Assembly: GCA_035550735.1 (NCBI GenBank)
Contig: DASZOM010000011.1
Coordinates: forward strand, 1 to 64,000
From: JANQRA01 sp035550735
Lineage (GTDB): Bacteria > Actinomycetota > Acidimicrobiia > Spongiisociales > ZC4RG35
Reading direction: 5' to 3'
DNA: 64,000 bases
In this document: piece after piece, positions 8,154 to 17,425 of the stretch
Position numbering within the stretch: the first letter of the stretch is position 1
How the letters are laid out: every line of letters starts with the position of its first letter
Program-made: the position numbers and the translations under genes
Notes under the pieces: model-generated
The model's input: only the letters and a program-made list of their open reading frames with translations
What the model was told of the DNA's origin: nothing
The model's database searches: none

Positions 8154-8903
8154 CTATTGGAGGATGGCGTCCAAGCCCAAGTGGACCCCACCCGGGAGAT
8201 CGCCCACCCGACGCACCGCGAGCAGGGCACCGGAGGCGAAGGACTCATAGCTGGTGGAGAGATGCTCGATGGAGAGCACCTCACCGGGGTTGGACAGGGC
8301 CACTTCCTGCTGGGCGATCAGCCCGGGGAGGCGGAGTGCATGCACCCTCACCCCGGCCACGCCTGCCCCCCTCGCCCCCGGGACCAGCTCCTCGGAGCCC
8401 TCGGCCGAGCGGCCCCCGGCGTCGCCGACCCCCATCGCCGTTGCCAGTGAGGTCCCGCTGGGGGCGTCGGGCTTGGTGGCGTGATGACGCTCCACGATCT
8501 CGACCGCCTCGAAATGGGAAGCGGCCTCACGGGCGAACCGCATCATCAGCACGGCACCGACGGAGAAGTTGGGCACGACGAGACACGGGCTGTCGGCACC
8601 CCACACCGACCGGAGCAGATCGAGACGGTCCGGGGTGAAGCCCGAGGTGCCCACGACGACGGCCGCTCCCGAGACCCGCCATGCCTCCAGGTTGTCGAAG
8701 ACCACGTCGGGCTGCGCCGTCTCCACGACCACATCGGCTTCGACTTCCGAGGGGTCGCCGGTGACGGTGACGCCCCGCATCTCCTCACCGACGCGGTTTG
8801 GGTTGTAGAGCGCCGCCAGCTGCAGATCCCCGGCATCGGCGATCCCGCTGATGATCGGCCCGGCCAGCTTCCCACCGGCGCCGGAGACGGCGACCCGGAT
8901 CAT
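8154..8903 (-). CDS. dapB: 4-hydroxy-tetrahydrodipicolinate reductase (DapB family)
   Basis: NAD(P)H reductase of the lysine/diaminopimelate pathway. VAVSGAGGKLAGPI at the N-terminus is the dinucleotide-binding GxxGxxG loop. VVGTSGFTPDRLDLL and VPNFSVGAVLMMRFA are family strands. EIVERHHATKPDAPSGTSLA contains the DapB signature, with H140/H141 as acid pair and K144. It has 249 residues, normal. The start ATG overlaps the aminotransferase stop by 4 bp. The company is unusual for dapB, which is normally found alone or near dapA, so a relative acting on another substrate cannot be excluded. Confidence 0.85.
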   Translation of the reverse strand: MIRVAVSGAGGKLAGPIISGIADAGDLQLAALYNPNRVGEEMRGVTVTGDPSEVEADVVVETAQPDVVFDNLEAWRVSGAAVVVGTSGFTPDRLDLLRSVWGADSPCLVVPNFSVGAVLMMRFAREAASHFEAVEIVERHHATKPDAPSGTSLATAMGVGDAGGRSAEGSEELVPGARGAGVAGVRVHALRLPGLIAQQEVALSNPGEVLSIEHLSTSYESFASGALLAVRRVGDLPGGVHLGLDAILQ

Positions 8904-10216
8904 TTGGCGGCCAGCGCCTCCGTCAACGACTCCTCGAACACCTGAAGCGTGGTGGCCACGTCGTCGTCGGAGTGGGCTGCACAGACGAACCATGGCTCCA
9001 GGGCGTCCGGGCAGGGCATCACGCCCTTGCGGATCATGCGGAAGCAGATGTCCTCGTAGAGGTGCTCGTCGTGACCGGCGGAGTCGCGGAACTCCCTGGG
9101 CTCACCTTCGCCGATGTAGACCGAGAACATGGCGGGATGACCGGTGACTGAGGAGTCGACACCCTTGTCGGAAAGGATCCCGCCCAGACCTTCCATCAGC
9201 GCGGTCCCCACCTTCTCCACCCGTGCCAGCGGCTCTCCGGTCCTCAACTGGTCCAAGGTGGCGCTGGCGGCGGCGGCCGCCACCCCGTTTCCGGAGTAGG
9301 TCCCGGCCTGGGTGATCCCACCCTTGGCCCAGCCATCGGCAACGTCTCCTCGGGTGGCGATGGCCGCCACCGCGAACCCGTTGCCCAGCGCCTTGGCATA
9401 GGTGCCGATGTCCGGTGTGACCCCGAAGTACTCGTGTGCCCCACCCAGCGCGATCCGGAAGCCGGTCTTGACCTCGTCGAATATGAGGAGCGCCCCGTAC
9501 TCGTCGCATAGAGCCCGCAGGCCCTCGAGGAACCCGTCCACCGGCATGAGCCCGAAGGCATTGCCCAGGGTCGGCTCGACGATGACCGCGGCGATGCGAT
9601 GGCCATCGACGGTGAATGCCCGCCGAGCCAGGTCGAGGTCGTTGAAGGGGATGGTCCGGATGTAGGTGCGGATCGTGTCGGGTATCCCGGAGCTGGACTG
9701 GACCGGAATCGGGTCGAGACGCGACCCCAGTGCGGACGTGGCGACTCCGGCGGTGGAGAACATCACGTAGTCGTGGACCCCGTGATACTGGCCTTCGAAC
9801 TTGACCACGACGTCACGCCCGGTGTAGCCGCGGGCGAGCCGGATGGCGTGCATCGTCGCCTCGGTGCCCGTGTTGGTGAATCGCATCCGATCCGCCCAGG
9901 CCAGGGTGTCGATCACCTTGCCGGCCGCCTCGACCTCACGACGCTGGGTGGCGGCGAAGCTGGTGCCGGCTGCGGCCGCCTCGGCCACAGCCGCTGCCAC
10001 CGAGGGCTCGCCGTGGCCGAGGATGATCGGCCCGAAGCCGCACTGGTAGTCGATGTAGCGCTTCCCGTCCATGTCGAAGACGTATCCGCCCTCACCGTGA
10101 TCGATGACCAGGGTGTCCTCGTCACCCCAGTAGCGAAACTGGCTGGATACCCCGTTGACCAGGGCCGACGATGCCCTGGAGAACCACTCCGCTGTCTTGT
10201 CACCTTGCAGGCCCAT
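8900..10216 (-). CDS. Class III aminotransferase (glutamate-1-semialdehyde aminomutase-like)
   Basis: PLP enzyme of 438 residues. TNTGTEATMHAIRLARGYTG is the phosphate-binding region, VKFEGQYHGVHD a GSAM-type loop, IFDEVKTGFR contains the PLP-anchoring Asp (D247), and TYAKALGNGF carries the Schiff-base Lys (K275). The sequence resembles HemL, but the GNGF after the Lys differs from the GGG usual in HemL, and no heme genes are adjacent. The start ATG at 10216 is chosen because the divergent aldehyde dehydrogenase begins at 10302. Heads an operon with the DapB-type and ThDP genes. Confidence 0.85.
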   Translation of the reverse strand: MGLQGDKTAEWFSRASSALVNGVSSQFRYWGDEDTLVIDHGEGGYVFDMDGKRYIDYQCGFGPIILGHGEPSVAAAVAEAAAAGTSFAATQRREVEAAGKVIDTLAWADRMRFTNTGTEATMHAIRLARGYTGRDVVVKFEGQYHGVHDYVMFSTAGVATSALGSRLDPIPVQSSSGIPDTIRTYIRTIPFNDLDLARRAFTVDGHRIAAVIVEPTLGNAFGLMPVDGFLEGLRALCDEYGALLIFDEVKTGFRIALGGAHEYFGVTPDIGTYAKALGNGFAVAAIATRGDVADGWAKGGITQAGTYSGNGVAAAAASATLDQLRTGEPLARVEKVGTALMEGLGGILSDKGVDSSVTGHPAMFSVYIGEGEPREFRDSAGHDEHLYEDICFRMIRKGVMPCPDALEPWFVCAAHSDDDVATTLQVFEESLTEALAAK

Positions 10217-10301
10217 GTCTCTCCTCGACGGTGCGGTGGAGACTACAACCCCCATGTACGGGGGTCGTCCGGGGACATCGGCGTCGGCTACCTTTGCCTC
10301 C

Positions 10302-11738
10302 ATGGCTGAAGACCTGAGACTGTTCATCGCCGGTGAATGGACCGAAGGCACCGGTGAGGGCCATTACGAGGTCAAGTCGCCCGTCACCGGGGAGCACATC
10401 TACAACGTCCCGATCGCATCTCAGGCCGACATCGACCGCGCCGTCGCCGCGGGTCATGGGGCCACCGAGGAGATGCGGCGATGGACCGCATTCGAGAGAG
10501 CCGAGCTCTGCCTCCGCGTCTACGAGCTGTGGCAGGAGCGGATCGAGGACGTGGCGCGCATCCTCACGTTGGAGCAGGGCAAGCCCTTCGCGGCCGAGTC
10601 GATCGACGACATCGCCGAGTCGGCCGACTACTTCCACATCGCCGCCGAGGACGTCAAGCGTCTCGCCGGCGAGGTCATCCCCACCACCGAGCGAAACCGG
10701 AGGATGTTCACGGTCCATCGCCCGGTCGGTGTGTGGGCAGCGATCACCCCATGGAACTTCCCGGTGATGATCCCCATGGAGTACGTGGGGCCTGGTCTGG
10801 CGACGGGAAATGCCCTAATCGTCAAGCCCCCGGAATTCACCAGTTGGGCACTCCTCGAGATCGCCAAGGTGTTCGAGGAGGCGGGTGTGCCCAAGGGGGC
10901 CATCTCGGTCATCCCGGGTGACGGGGCGATCGGCGAGGCCCTCGTCACCCACGACGGCATCGACGCGATCGGGTTCACGGGGTCTTCGGCGACCGGGCGG
11001 CGCATCGTCTCATCGATGGGCCTGAAGCGATCGATCATGGAGATGTCGGGCAACGGGCCCACGATCGTGACCACCGACGCCGACATCGGGAAGGCGGCCG
11101 AGGCCTCGGTGTATGGGGCGTACTACAACGCCGGCCAGGTCTGTGTGGCCACGGAGAGGCTGATCGTCCTCGACGAAGTCCACGACGAGTTCGTCGAGGC
11201 AGCGTTGAAGGCGGCAGAGGAGGTGCGGCTCGGCGACCCATTCGACGACGGCACCAACATGGGGCCGCTCAACAACGAGCCGACGGCGGCCAAGATGGAT
11301 CGCCACATGGCAGACGCCGTGGAGCGAGGGGCCGAGATCCTCATGGGTGGCAAGCGGGCCGGCGGTCACCCGACCGACCTCTACTACGAGTTCACCGTGC
11401 TCGATCGGGTCCCGGAGGATTCCAAGGTCAGCCAGGAGGAGTCGTTCGGGCCGGTGCTCCCCATACTGTCGGCGCGGGACGACGAGGATGCCGTGGCCGT
11501 GGCCAACCGCACCCGTCTCGGACTGCAGGCCGCGGTCTTCACAAACGACCTCTCGAAGGCCTTCTACTACGCAGACCGGCTCCGCTCGGGCACGGTGATC
11601 GTCAACGACTCCACCGACACCTGGGAGACCTTCCAGCCCTTCGGCGGAGCGGCGGGAACGGACACCGGCTGGGGGCGGCAGCGGATCGCCGAGTTCACCG
11701 ACCTGCAGACGATCGTGTTCAGTCTGCGGGAGGAATGA
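10302..11738 (+). CDS. NAD(P)+-dependent aldehyde dehydrogenase
   Basis: Oxidises an aldehyde to the acid, 478 residues. Catalytic and cofactor residues are all visible: ITPWNFP with N152, VKPPE with K176 (canonical KPSE), FTGSSATGRR for NAD binding, E247 in MEMSGNGP (normally ELGGK/N), and nucleophile C281 in NAGQVCVATERL. Its place between the aminotransferase operon and the agmatinase suggests amino-aldehydes from polyamine or amino acid breakdown as substrates, which is inference. A TACCTT hexamer 7 bp before the ATG suggests leaderless transcription. The 3' end overlaps the convergent MFS gene by 20 bp. Confidence 0.93.
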   Translation: MAEDLRLFIAGEWTEGTGEGHYEVKSPVTGEHIYNVPIASQADIDRAVAAGHGATEEMRRWTAFERAELCLRVYELWQERIEDVARILTLEQGKPFAAESIDDIAESADYFHIAAEDVKRLAGEVIPTTERNRRMFTVHRPVGVWAAITPWNFPVMIPMEYVGPGLATGNALIVKPPEFTSWALLEIAKVFEEAGVPKGAISVIPGDGAIGEALVTHDGIDAIGFTGSSATGRRIVSSMGLKRSIMEMSGNGPTIVTTDADIGKAAEASVYGAYYNAGQVCVATERLIVLDEVHDEFVEAALKAAEEVRLGDPFDDGTNMGPLNNEPTAAKMDRHMADAVERGAEILMGGKRAGGHPTDLYYEFTVLDRVPEDSKVSQEESFGPVLPILSARDDEDAVAVANRTRLGLQAAVFTNDLSKAFYYADRLRSGTVIVNDSTDTWETFQPFGGAAGTDTGWGRQRIAEFTDLQTIVFSLREE

Positions 11739-13035
11739 GCGCCTCGCCGGGGGCGACGCCGACGGTCCTGCTCACCCGGTCGGCACCGAGGCCCATCCGG
11801 CGAACGCCCCAGATGAACGGGGCCTGGATCGCGTAGAGGACGCCCGACACGATGTATCCCATCCCCAGGGAGTAGACGTCGGCGACCCGGCCCAGCGCGG
11901 GCTGAGCCACCACCCCGCCGGCGCTCCCCATCAGCGAGGCAAACGACAAGACGGTGGCTCGCTGCTGGGAGGGTATGAGGTCGTTGAGGAAAGCCTGGTG
12001 GACAGGAGTGGCGACTGCCGAGCCAAGTGCGGTCACGGCAAGCAGGGCGATGGCGACCCAGAAGCCGACCGGGATCGCCAGCATCTCGGCGAGCCCTACC
12101 CCGACCAGGGCCACGGCCGAGATGCCGATCTGGGTGAGGATCACACCGGTGCGGCTGTCGAAGCGCCCTCTCACGAATCTGACCGACGCCCCGCCGATCA
12201 TCTGGGAGACCGCGAAGACGGCGGCGGCGATGCCGGACAGATACACCGCGTCGGGATCGCCGAACAGCTCGAGGAGATAGGGCTGGAAGGCGTAGAAGAC
12301 CCAGATGCCCACCCCCAGTGAGAAGGGGGCGGCCAGCATCAGCAGCCGCACCGGCGGGTTGCCGAGGCCGTGGCGGATCGACGCCCGCAGGATGGTCTTC
12401 ACCTGAGCCCACACCGATGTCCCGCGTTGGGGCTCGTAGCCGATGTCGTGCATGGCGATGAATGCGGTGACGACCACCGCCAGAAGCAGTGCCGAACGTG
12501 CCAGATAGGGAAGCGAGAAGTCGACCTGGGCGAGGAACCCTCCACCAATCGTCCCGGCCAGGGTGGCGGACCCGGTCGCCACCTGTCCCTTGCCGAAGAC
12601 CGATTCGACGTTGCCCTCGAACCCGGTCGCCTCGAGAGCGTCCACCAGCCAGGCCTCGGTGGCCCCTGAGAAGAAGGTGAATCCCAGCCCGATGAGAGCC
12701 GACGAGATGATCCACCAGCCGATGCCGGCCTCGACGTACCACAGCCCCAGGTACGCCATGGTGGTCACCAGCAGGGTGGCCGCCCCGAGGAGGAACGAGA
12801 CACGGCGCCCGGCAGCGTCGGCGACGACACCGGTGGGGACCTCGAACAGGACCATTCCGGCGGTGAAGGCGGCGTTGGCCACGAACGCCTCGGTGAGCGT
12901 GAGACCGGCGTCGAGGAGGAACAGGGTGTTGACGCCCCAGATCAGCGAGGCCGCCAGGGTCTGTAGGAGGACCAGGGTCAGATAGGTGCGCTCTACTCGC
13001 TGCGCGGTCATGGCTTCGGTGGCACTCAAGGGCAA
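11719..13035 (-). CDS. MFS transporter
   Basis: Twelve-helix-type major facilitator, 438 residues. The motif A loop between helices 2 and 3 reads GVVADAAGRR, and an acidic FEVPTG precedes it, as in drug/H+ antiporter-like MFS. Substrate unknown. The ATG at 13035 is only 16 bp from the divergent agmatinase ATG. A second ATG at 13011 (MTAQRVERTYL) would leave room for the agmatinase promoter and is equally credible. Its location makes export or import of amines or related metabolites possible but unproven. Confidence 0.85.
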   Translation of the reverse strand: MPLSATEAMTAQRVERTYLTLVLLQTLAASLIWGVNTLFLLDAGLTLTEAFVANAAFTAGMVLFEVPTGVVADAAGRRVSFLLGAATLLVTTMAYLGLWYVEAGIGWWIISSALIGLGFTFFSGATEAWLVDALEATGFEGNVESVFGKGQVATGSATLAGTIGGGFLAQVDFSLPYLARSALLLAVVVTAFIAMHDIGYEPQRGTSVWAQVKTILRASIRHGLGNPPVRLLMLAAPFSLGVGIWVFYAFQPYLLELFGDPDAVYLSGIAAAVFAVSQMIGGASVRFVRGRFDSRTGVILTQIGISAVALVGVGLAEMLAIPVGFWVAIALLAVTALGSAVATPVHQAFLNDLIPSQQRATVLSFASLMGSAGGVVAQPALGRVADVYSLGMGYIVSGVLYAIQAPFIWGVRRMGLGADRVSRTVGVAPGEALIPPAD

Positions 13036-13051
13036 TTAGCGTACCGACCCG

Positions 13052-14056
13052 ATGTACGTCCCTTACGAACAGCGGAAGTCGGAGATCCCGTTCGCTTCTG
13101 CGGAGTACATCTCCTTCGCCTCACGCAACTCCTTCCTCGGCTGCCCGGCGGTGACGATGGACGACCTGGGTGACGGGGACATCGTCATCCTCGGAGCCCC
13201 GTTCGACTGGGGCACCACCTATCGGCCGGGAGCCCGATTCGGCCCGGCGGCGATACGCAACGCCGACTACGGGGCCATGGACGGCTATCGCCCCCACCTC
13301 CCCACCGGCCTCGACCCCTTCGAGGTGCTGGGTGTGGTCGACATCGGAGACGTCTACGTCCAGCCGGGGAATCTCGAGCTCTCCATCGACCGGATCGCCG
13401 ACGTGGTCACCGACGTCGCCCGCGCCGGGAAGGTGCCCATCATCCTGGGGGGCGATCACACCATCACCTGGCCGGACGCCCTCGGAGTCGCCCGGGTCCA
13501 CGGATTCGGCGAGATCGCGCTGATTCACTTCGACGCCCACGCCGACACCGGCTTCACCCAGAACGGCGGGCTCATCGGCCACGGCACCCCGATGCGGCGG
13601 CTGATCGAGTCGGGGGCGGTCCCCGGGCATCGTTTCGTGCAGATCGGCCTTCGTGGCTATTGGCCGGAGCCCGAGATCATGGAATGGATGCGGGAGCAGA
13701 AGATGCGCTCCTACCTGATGAACGAGATCGTCGAACGTGGGCTGGACACCGTGGTCGACGAGGCCGTCGAGTACTCGATCGCAGGAGGGGCGAAAGGGGT
13801 GTTCATCTCGGTGGACATCGACGTCGTCGACCCGGGTCTGGCCCCCGGCACCGGCACACCTGAGCCGGGCGGACTCAACTCCCGTGAGATACTGGACACG
13901 GTGCGGCGGCTCGCCAAGCACCTGGTGGTCCTGGGAGCCGATGTCGTCGAGGTGTCACCTCCATACGACGGCCCCGGGGAACAGACCGCCTATCTGGCCA
14001 ACCGGGTGGTCCTCGAGATCCTCAACGGGATGGCGGAGCGGAAGACGGGAGCCTGA
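13052..14056 (+). CDS. speB: Agmatinase/ureohydrolase family protein
   Basis: Mn-dependent ureohydrolase, 334 residues; agmatinase would convert agmatine to putrescine and urea. All metal ligands are present: H136 in LGGDHTITW, D161/H163/D165 in IHFDAHADTG, D255/D257 in SVDIDVVDPG. The PGTGTPEPGG loop is the typical ureohydrolase substrate-side loop. Guanidinobutyrase or proclavaminate amidinohydrolase cannot be excluded on sequence alone, but the neighbouring polyamine transporter and amine catabolic genes favour agmatinase. A TAGCGT hexamer at 13037-13042 lies 9 bp before the ATG. Confidence 0.9.
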   Translation: MYVPYEQRKSEIPFASAEYISFASRNSFLGCPAVTMDDLGDGDIVILGAPFDWGTTYRPGARFGPAAIRNADYGAMDGYRPHLPTGLDPFEVLGVVDIGDVYVQPGNLELSIDRIADVVTDVARAGKVPIILGGDHTITWPDALGVARVHGFGEIALIHFDAHADTGFTQNGGLIGHGTPMRRLIESGAVPGHRFVQIGLRGYWPEPEIMEWMREQKMRSYLMNEIVERGLDTVVDEAVEYSIAGGAKGVFISVDIDVVDPGLAPGTGTPEPGGLNSREILDTVRRLAKHLVVLGADVVEVSPPYDGPGEQTAYLANRVVLEILNGMAERKTGA

Positions 14057-14650
14057 TCAGGGCGCCGATCCCAGGCGGGGCAGTCGAGCGCGTACCTTGC
14101 GCCACGACCTCCGCACCGCCCGCCACAGCCAGATGGTGAGTGCGGTCGCCGCAACGACCAGGACGGCGACCACGATCGCGGTGACCACCGGGTAGGTCAC
14201 CGCCAGGGCGACGAGAAGAGCCACCCCGGCATCCTCGACGAGGGACACCGCGATGTTGCTCACCGGCTCCGGGGAGGCGTTGACCACCAGCCGGGTGCTC
14301 GCCTTGGCGGAATGGGAGTCGAGGGCAAGCGCCCCGGAGACGACCCCTCCGACCGCGGCCCCGATGGTCTCCGAGTCCCCGGCGATCACGGCACCGATGG
14401 CAGCCGCCCCCAGCGGGCGGATGAAGGTGTGTATCGCATCCCAGAGGCTGTCGAGATACGGGACCTTGTCCGCGACGAACTCCACGACATAGAGCACTCC
14501 GGCAACGATCATCACGTCGAGACGGGTGAGGACCTCGGGGACGTCCGCCCAACCGGCCCGCCCGGCAGCCCCGAGCATGAGGGTCACCAGGTAGAGGTTG
14601 ATCCCGGATGCCCATCCCGTGCCTCCGATCAGCCCGATGGTCTCGATCAT
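14057..14650 (-). CDS. DUF4126 membrane protein
   Basis: Protein of 197 residues with about four to five membrane segments. IGGTGWASGINLYLVTLMLG at the N-terminus, then EVLTRLDVMIVAGVLYVVEFVADKVPYLDSLWD and GGVVSGALALDSHSAKASTR, match the DUF4126 pattern, including the repeated small-residue helices. It ends with a very basic tail. Function unknown. The ATG overlaps the GNAT stop by 4 bp (ATGA), so it is the last gene of the polyamine-uptake operon. Confidence 0.8.
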   Translation of the reverse strand: MIETIGLIGGTGWASGINLYLVTLMLGAAGRAGWADVPEVLTRLDVMIVAGVLYVVEFVADKVPYLDSLWDAIHTFIRPLGAAAIGAVIAGDSETIGAAVGGVVSGALALDSHSAKASTRLVVNASPEPVSNIAVSLVEDAGVALLVALAVTYPVVTAIVVAVLVVAATALTIWLWRAVRRSWRKVRARLPRLGSAP

Positions 14651-15261
14651 GACATGTTCTCCCAGACGATCAATGCGGCCCATCCGTCATCGGCTTCGTC
14701 CTCGATGTACCCCTCCAGCATGCCCCTCACCTCGAAGCCGTGGGACATCTGAAAGCTGAGGGTGGGATCGGTGAGCTCGCCTGCGACCACCCGATCGACG
14801 TATTCCCCGGCGGTCATCTCGCCCTTGTGATGGAGATAGCCGGGCAGCGAGGCCCCGGCGATGATGCCGCGTTTCCCGGCACGACGGACCAGCCCCTTGC
14901 GCGCCTCGTAGAGCATGCCTCCGATGCCACGCCCTCTGAAGTCGGGGTGAACGCTGATGTCGGTGCCGTAGTACCACTGCCCGCCGGGATCGTGATTGCC
15001 GCATTGGTGCTCGCCGGTGATCTCGGCGATGGTGTGCTGCGGGTGGTCGAAGTCGAAGTCGAGGTAGATGCCCGCACCCTGGCCCACGGGCCGTCCGTCG
15101 AACATCGCCACGAAATAGCCCTCCGGGAACACCCTGGCATACGTCCGGATGTCGTCGGCGCTGAGCAGATCGGCGGGATTGGCCATCGGGAACGAAGCCA
15201 GTTCGATCGCCTCCAATTCCTCCGCCATCGCGGCGTCGAGGTTGACGATGTCGATGCTCAG
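14647..15261 (-). CDS. GNAT-family N-acetyltransferase
   Basis: Acetyl-CoA-dependent acyltransferase of 204 residues. The acetyl-CoA pyrophosphate loop is DFRGRGIGGMLYEARKGL, preceded by the strand GTDISVHPD. The first in-frame ATG (15228) would delete strand beta-1 (SIDIVNLD) of the GNAT fold. The only start codon that retains it and couples with the upstream gene is CTG at 15261, overlapping the preceding TGA (CTGA), so I take CTG with modest confidence. Acceptor unknown; polyamines are a reasonable guess from the operon. Confidence 0.78.
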   Translation of the reverse strand: MSIDIVNLDAAMAEELEAIELASFPMANPADLLSADDIRTYARVFPEGYFVAMFDGRPVGQGAGIYLDFDFDHPQHTIAEITGEHQCGNHDPGGQWYYGTDISVHPDFRGRGIGGMLYEARKGLVRRAGKRGIIAGASLPGYLHHKGEMTAGEYVDRVVAGELTDPTLSFQMSHGFEVRGMLEGYIEDEADDGWAALIVWENMS

Positions 15262-16289
15262 AGTCGGAAGGTCTCCCAAGGGTGATCCCCGGGGACACCC
15301 CACACGGCCCTCATCGTCAGGCTGCCGGGCTCCATGATCACCGCCCCACAGGTGGCGACCTCGTGGGGCTGGCTCGCCCGTCTCGAGATCGCCGGGTTGG
15401 CGAAGAACGACTCCAGGTCGTGAGCCGACTCGTCGCCGATGCGATGCCGGTCGAGACTGCTCTGCACCCACTCCGGGCGTCTCGTCCCCTCCTCGGCCCG
15501 GGTGTCCTCGAAGAGGCAATGGTTGGCATGGACCAGCGGGCGACCCTCGGTGCGGGTGACCCGCTTCGAACGCGGCATCGCCTCGATCGTGGCGCCCTCC
15601 CCGTCCGGCCCCATCACGAAGAAGTTGTGGCCACCGGCGAGGTCGGCGTCGAGCACCACCTTGACGGCATCGTCGACATCCGTCTGCTCCAAGACCTTGC
15701 GAACCACGAACGGCCAGGTGACTCCGGCTTTGCCCATCGAGGTGAGGTTGTTGATGCCCACCGCGATCCCGGCCTCGTTCATTCCGATCTGGCCGAGGCA
15801 TCCGGCGGTGGTCTGCACGAAGACATCGGGGCCGATCAGAGGGTCGAGCTTGAGCATGACGACGAATTCGCCGGCGGATGCGTGCATGTCCCAGGTCTGG
15901 GCCAGATAGCCGCGTTCGGGGTTGATGATGCCGGTGCAGTTGTGCTCGTCGGGGGCAGTGCCTGCCCTCACCCGGACCAGGTCGACCAGATCGGTGAAGC
16001 CACCGACGACGACCGCCTCCGCGGGTGTGATCCCGGCGGCTCCCGCCATGGCGGTCATCTCGGCGTACAGGCTCTCCGAGAACTGCTCGTGGTGGCGCAA
16101 GGTCTCCTCGGCACAGTCGAGGATGAGGTCGCGATCGACTCTTCCCCCGCTCCATTCCTCTTGGGCGGTGAGACCGATGCGGTCCTCGGTGTACTTGCGG
16201 ATCATCGCCGCACATGCCGAACCGTGCCCCCGACCCAGGTCGGTCGAGTCACCGAACACCTCGAGGACGCGCAGCTGGCCGCCGTGCAT
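15258..16289 (-). CDS. C45-family Ntn hydrolase (acyl-CoA:6-APA acyltransferase-like)
   Basis: Protein of 343 residues resembling the autoprocessing Ntn hydrolases of family C45. HNCTGIIN presents C118 as the candidate N-terminal nucleophile after self-cleavage (Asn-Cys; the fungal enzyme has Gly-Cys). YLAQTWDMH, VQTTAGCLGQIGMNEAGIAVGINNL and RGRPLVHANHCL-type segments fit the family. Bacterial members cleave or form amide bonds on unknown substrates. It sits between potD and a GNAT, so N-acyl-polyamine or related amides are plausible. The gap from potD is 23 bp. Confidence 0.82.
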   Translation of the reverse strand: MHGGQLRVLEVFGDSTDLGRGHGSACAAMIRKYTEDRIGLTAQEEWSGGRVDRDLILDCAEETLRHHEQFSESLYAEMTAMAGAAGITPAEAVVVGGFTDLVDLVRVRAGTAPDEHNCTGIINPERGYLAQTWDMHASAGEFVVMLKLDPLIGPDVFVQTTAGCLGQIGMNEAGIAVGINNLTSMGKAGVTWPFVVRKVLEQTDVDDAVKVVLDADLAGGHNFFVMGPDGEGATIEAMPRSKRVTRTEGRPLVHANHCLFEDTRAEEGTRRPEWVQSSLDRHRIGDESAHDLESFFANPAISRRASQPHEVATCGAVIMEPGSLTMRAVWGVPGDHPWETFRL

Positions 16290-16312
16290 GCCTACACGCT
16301 ACATGGGCGGGG

Positions 16313-17407
16313 CTAGCTCTTCGCCTCCGCCAGGTAGTCGGTGAACTTGATCTCGAAGTCGCCCGTGTCCTGGATGATCTCGAGGTTCTCGGCGGTGAAG
16401 GTGTCCGCGTAGAAGTCGACCACCTCCTGTTCGACGAGACCCGCGTCGATCGCCGCCTGATTGGGCGAGCCGTAGTAGTTCCAGTTGGTGAGGGCGGCCC
16501 CGTTCTCCGCGTCGAGGAGATAGTTCATGAACGTGAAGGCGGTGCATGGGCTGGCTGCCGTGGTCGGGACCGCCATGTTGTCGATCCAGAAGGTGGCACC
16601 CTCCTCGGGCAGGATGTACTGGAACTGATCCGGGTTCTCCGCCTCCCCGATGGCAACGATCATGTTCCCCGAGTAGCCGTGGGAGACGGCGACTTCCTCA
16701 TTGACCAGCGCCTCGTCGTACTGGTCGCTGTCGAAGGTGGCGATGCCGTCCCGGGCAGCCACGATCACATCCCGGGCCTCGGCGAGATGCGCCTCGTCGG
16801 TGTCGTTCAGCGAGTAGCCCAGGTATTTGAGCGCAGCTCCCATCGCCTCGCGCGGATCGTTGAGCACCGACACGCCACCCGGGAAGTTGGCGGTCACCTC
16901 CGGATCGAACACCAGACCCCAGCTCGGGGTGAAGTCCTCGCCGACCATCTCCAGGTTGACGCCGAGCCCGGTGGTGCCGAACTGATACGCGGCCGAGTAC
17001 TCCGGTCCCGGGTCGTAGGGCAACTCTGTGAACCGGGGGGAGAGGTTGCCCAGGTTGGGCACTGCCTCGTCGTTGAGCTCATGCAGCAGGCCCTCTTCGA
17101 TCATGATGCCCACCATGTAGTCGGAAGGGACGATCAGGTCGTACACCGCCCCCGCCTGGAGCTGGGCCAGCATCGCCTCGTTGGACTCGTAGAAGTCCTC
17201 GGTCACGTCCACTCCGTACTCGCTCTCGAAGGAGGTGATCAGCTCGGGGTCGATGTACTCGGACCAGTTGTAGAAGTTCAGGTCGCCGTCCACCTCGTCG
17301 AGGGCACAGGCGGCGGCGTCGGCACCACCCTCCCCTCCTCCTCCACCACAACCGGCGATGACCAAGACGACCGAGAGTGCGGTGATCAGCTTCCTGGGAC
17401 GTGTCAT
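16313..17407 (-). CDS. potD: Polyamine ABC transporter substrate-binding lipoprotein PotD
   Basis: Lipoprotein of 364 residues. The signal peptide ends in the lipobox VIAGC (lipid-modified C20), then a Gly-rich linker. NFYNWSEYIDPELITSFESE, VDVTEDFYESNEAMLAQLQ and YDLIVPSDYMVGIM are the conserved PotD/PotF blocks that place aromatic and acidic residues around the amine groups of putrescine or spermidine. NMAVPTTAASP near the C-terminus is also typical. Last of the four transporter genes in order potA-potB-potC-potD, 18 bp after potC. Exact polyamine preference cannot be told. Confidence 0.93.
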   Translation of the reverse strand: MTRPRKLITALSVVLVIAGCGGGGGEGGADAAACALDEVDGDLNFYNWSEYIDPELITSFESEYGVDVTEDFYESNEAMLAQLQAGAVYDLIVPSDYMVGIMIEEGLLHELNDEAVPNLGNLSPRFTELPYDPGPEYSAAYQFGTTGLGVNLEMVGEDFTPSWGLVFDPEVTANFPGGVSVLNDPREAMGAALKYLGYSLNDTDEAHLAEARDVIVAARDGIATFDSDQYDEALVNEEVAVSHGYSGNMIVAIGEAENPDQFQYILPEEGATFWIDNMAVPTTAASPCTAFTFMNYLLDAENGAALTNWNYYGSPNQAAIDAGLVEQEVVDFYADTFTAENLEIIQDTGDFEIKFTDYLAEAKS

Positions 17408-17425
17408 GTCAGTTCCTCCATGAGA

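Noticed and set aside
6555..8450. Long plus-strand open frame (631 codons) across the ThDP enzyme and dapB
   Set aside because: Antisense shadow of the minus-strand coding regions; no domain recognised and composition is typical of an antisense frame.
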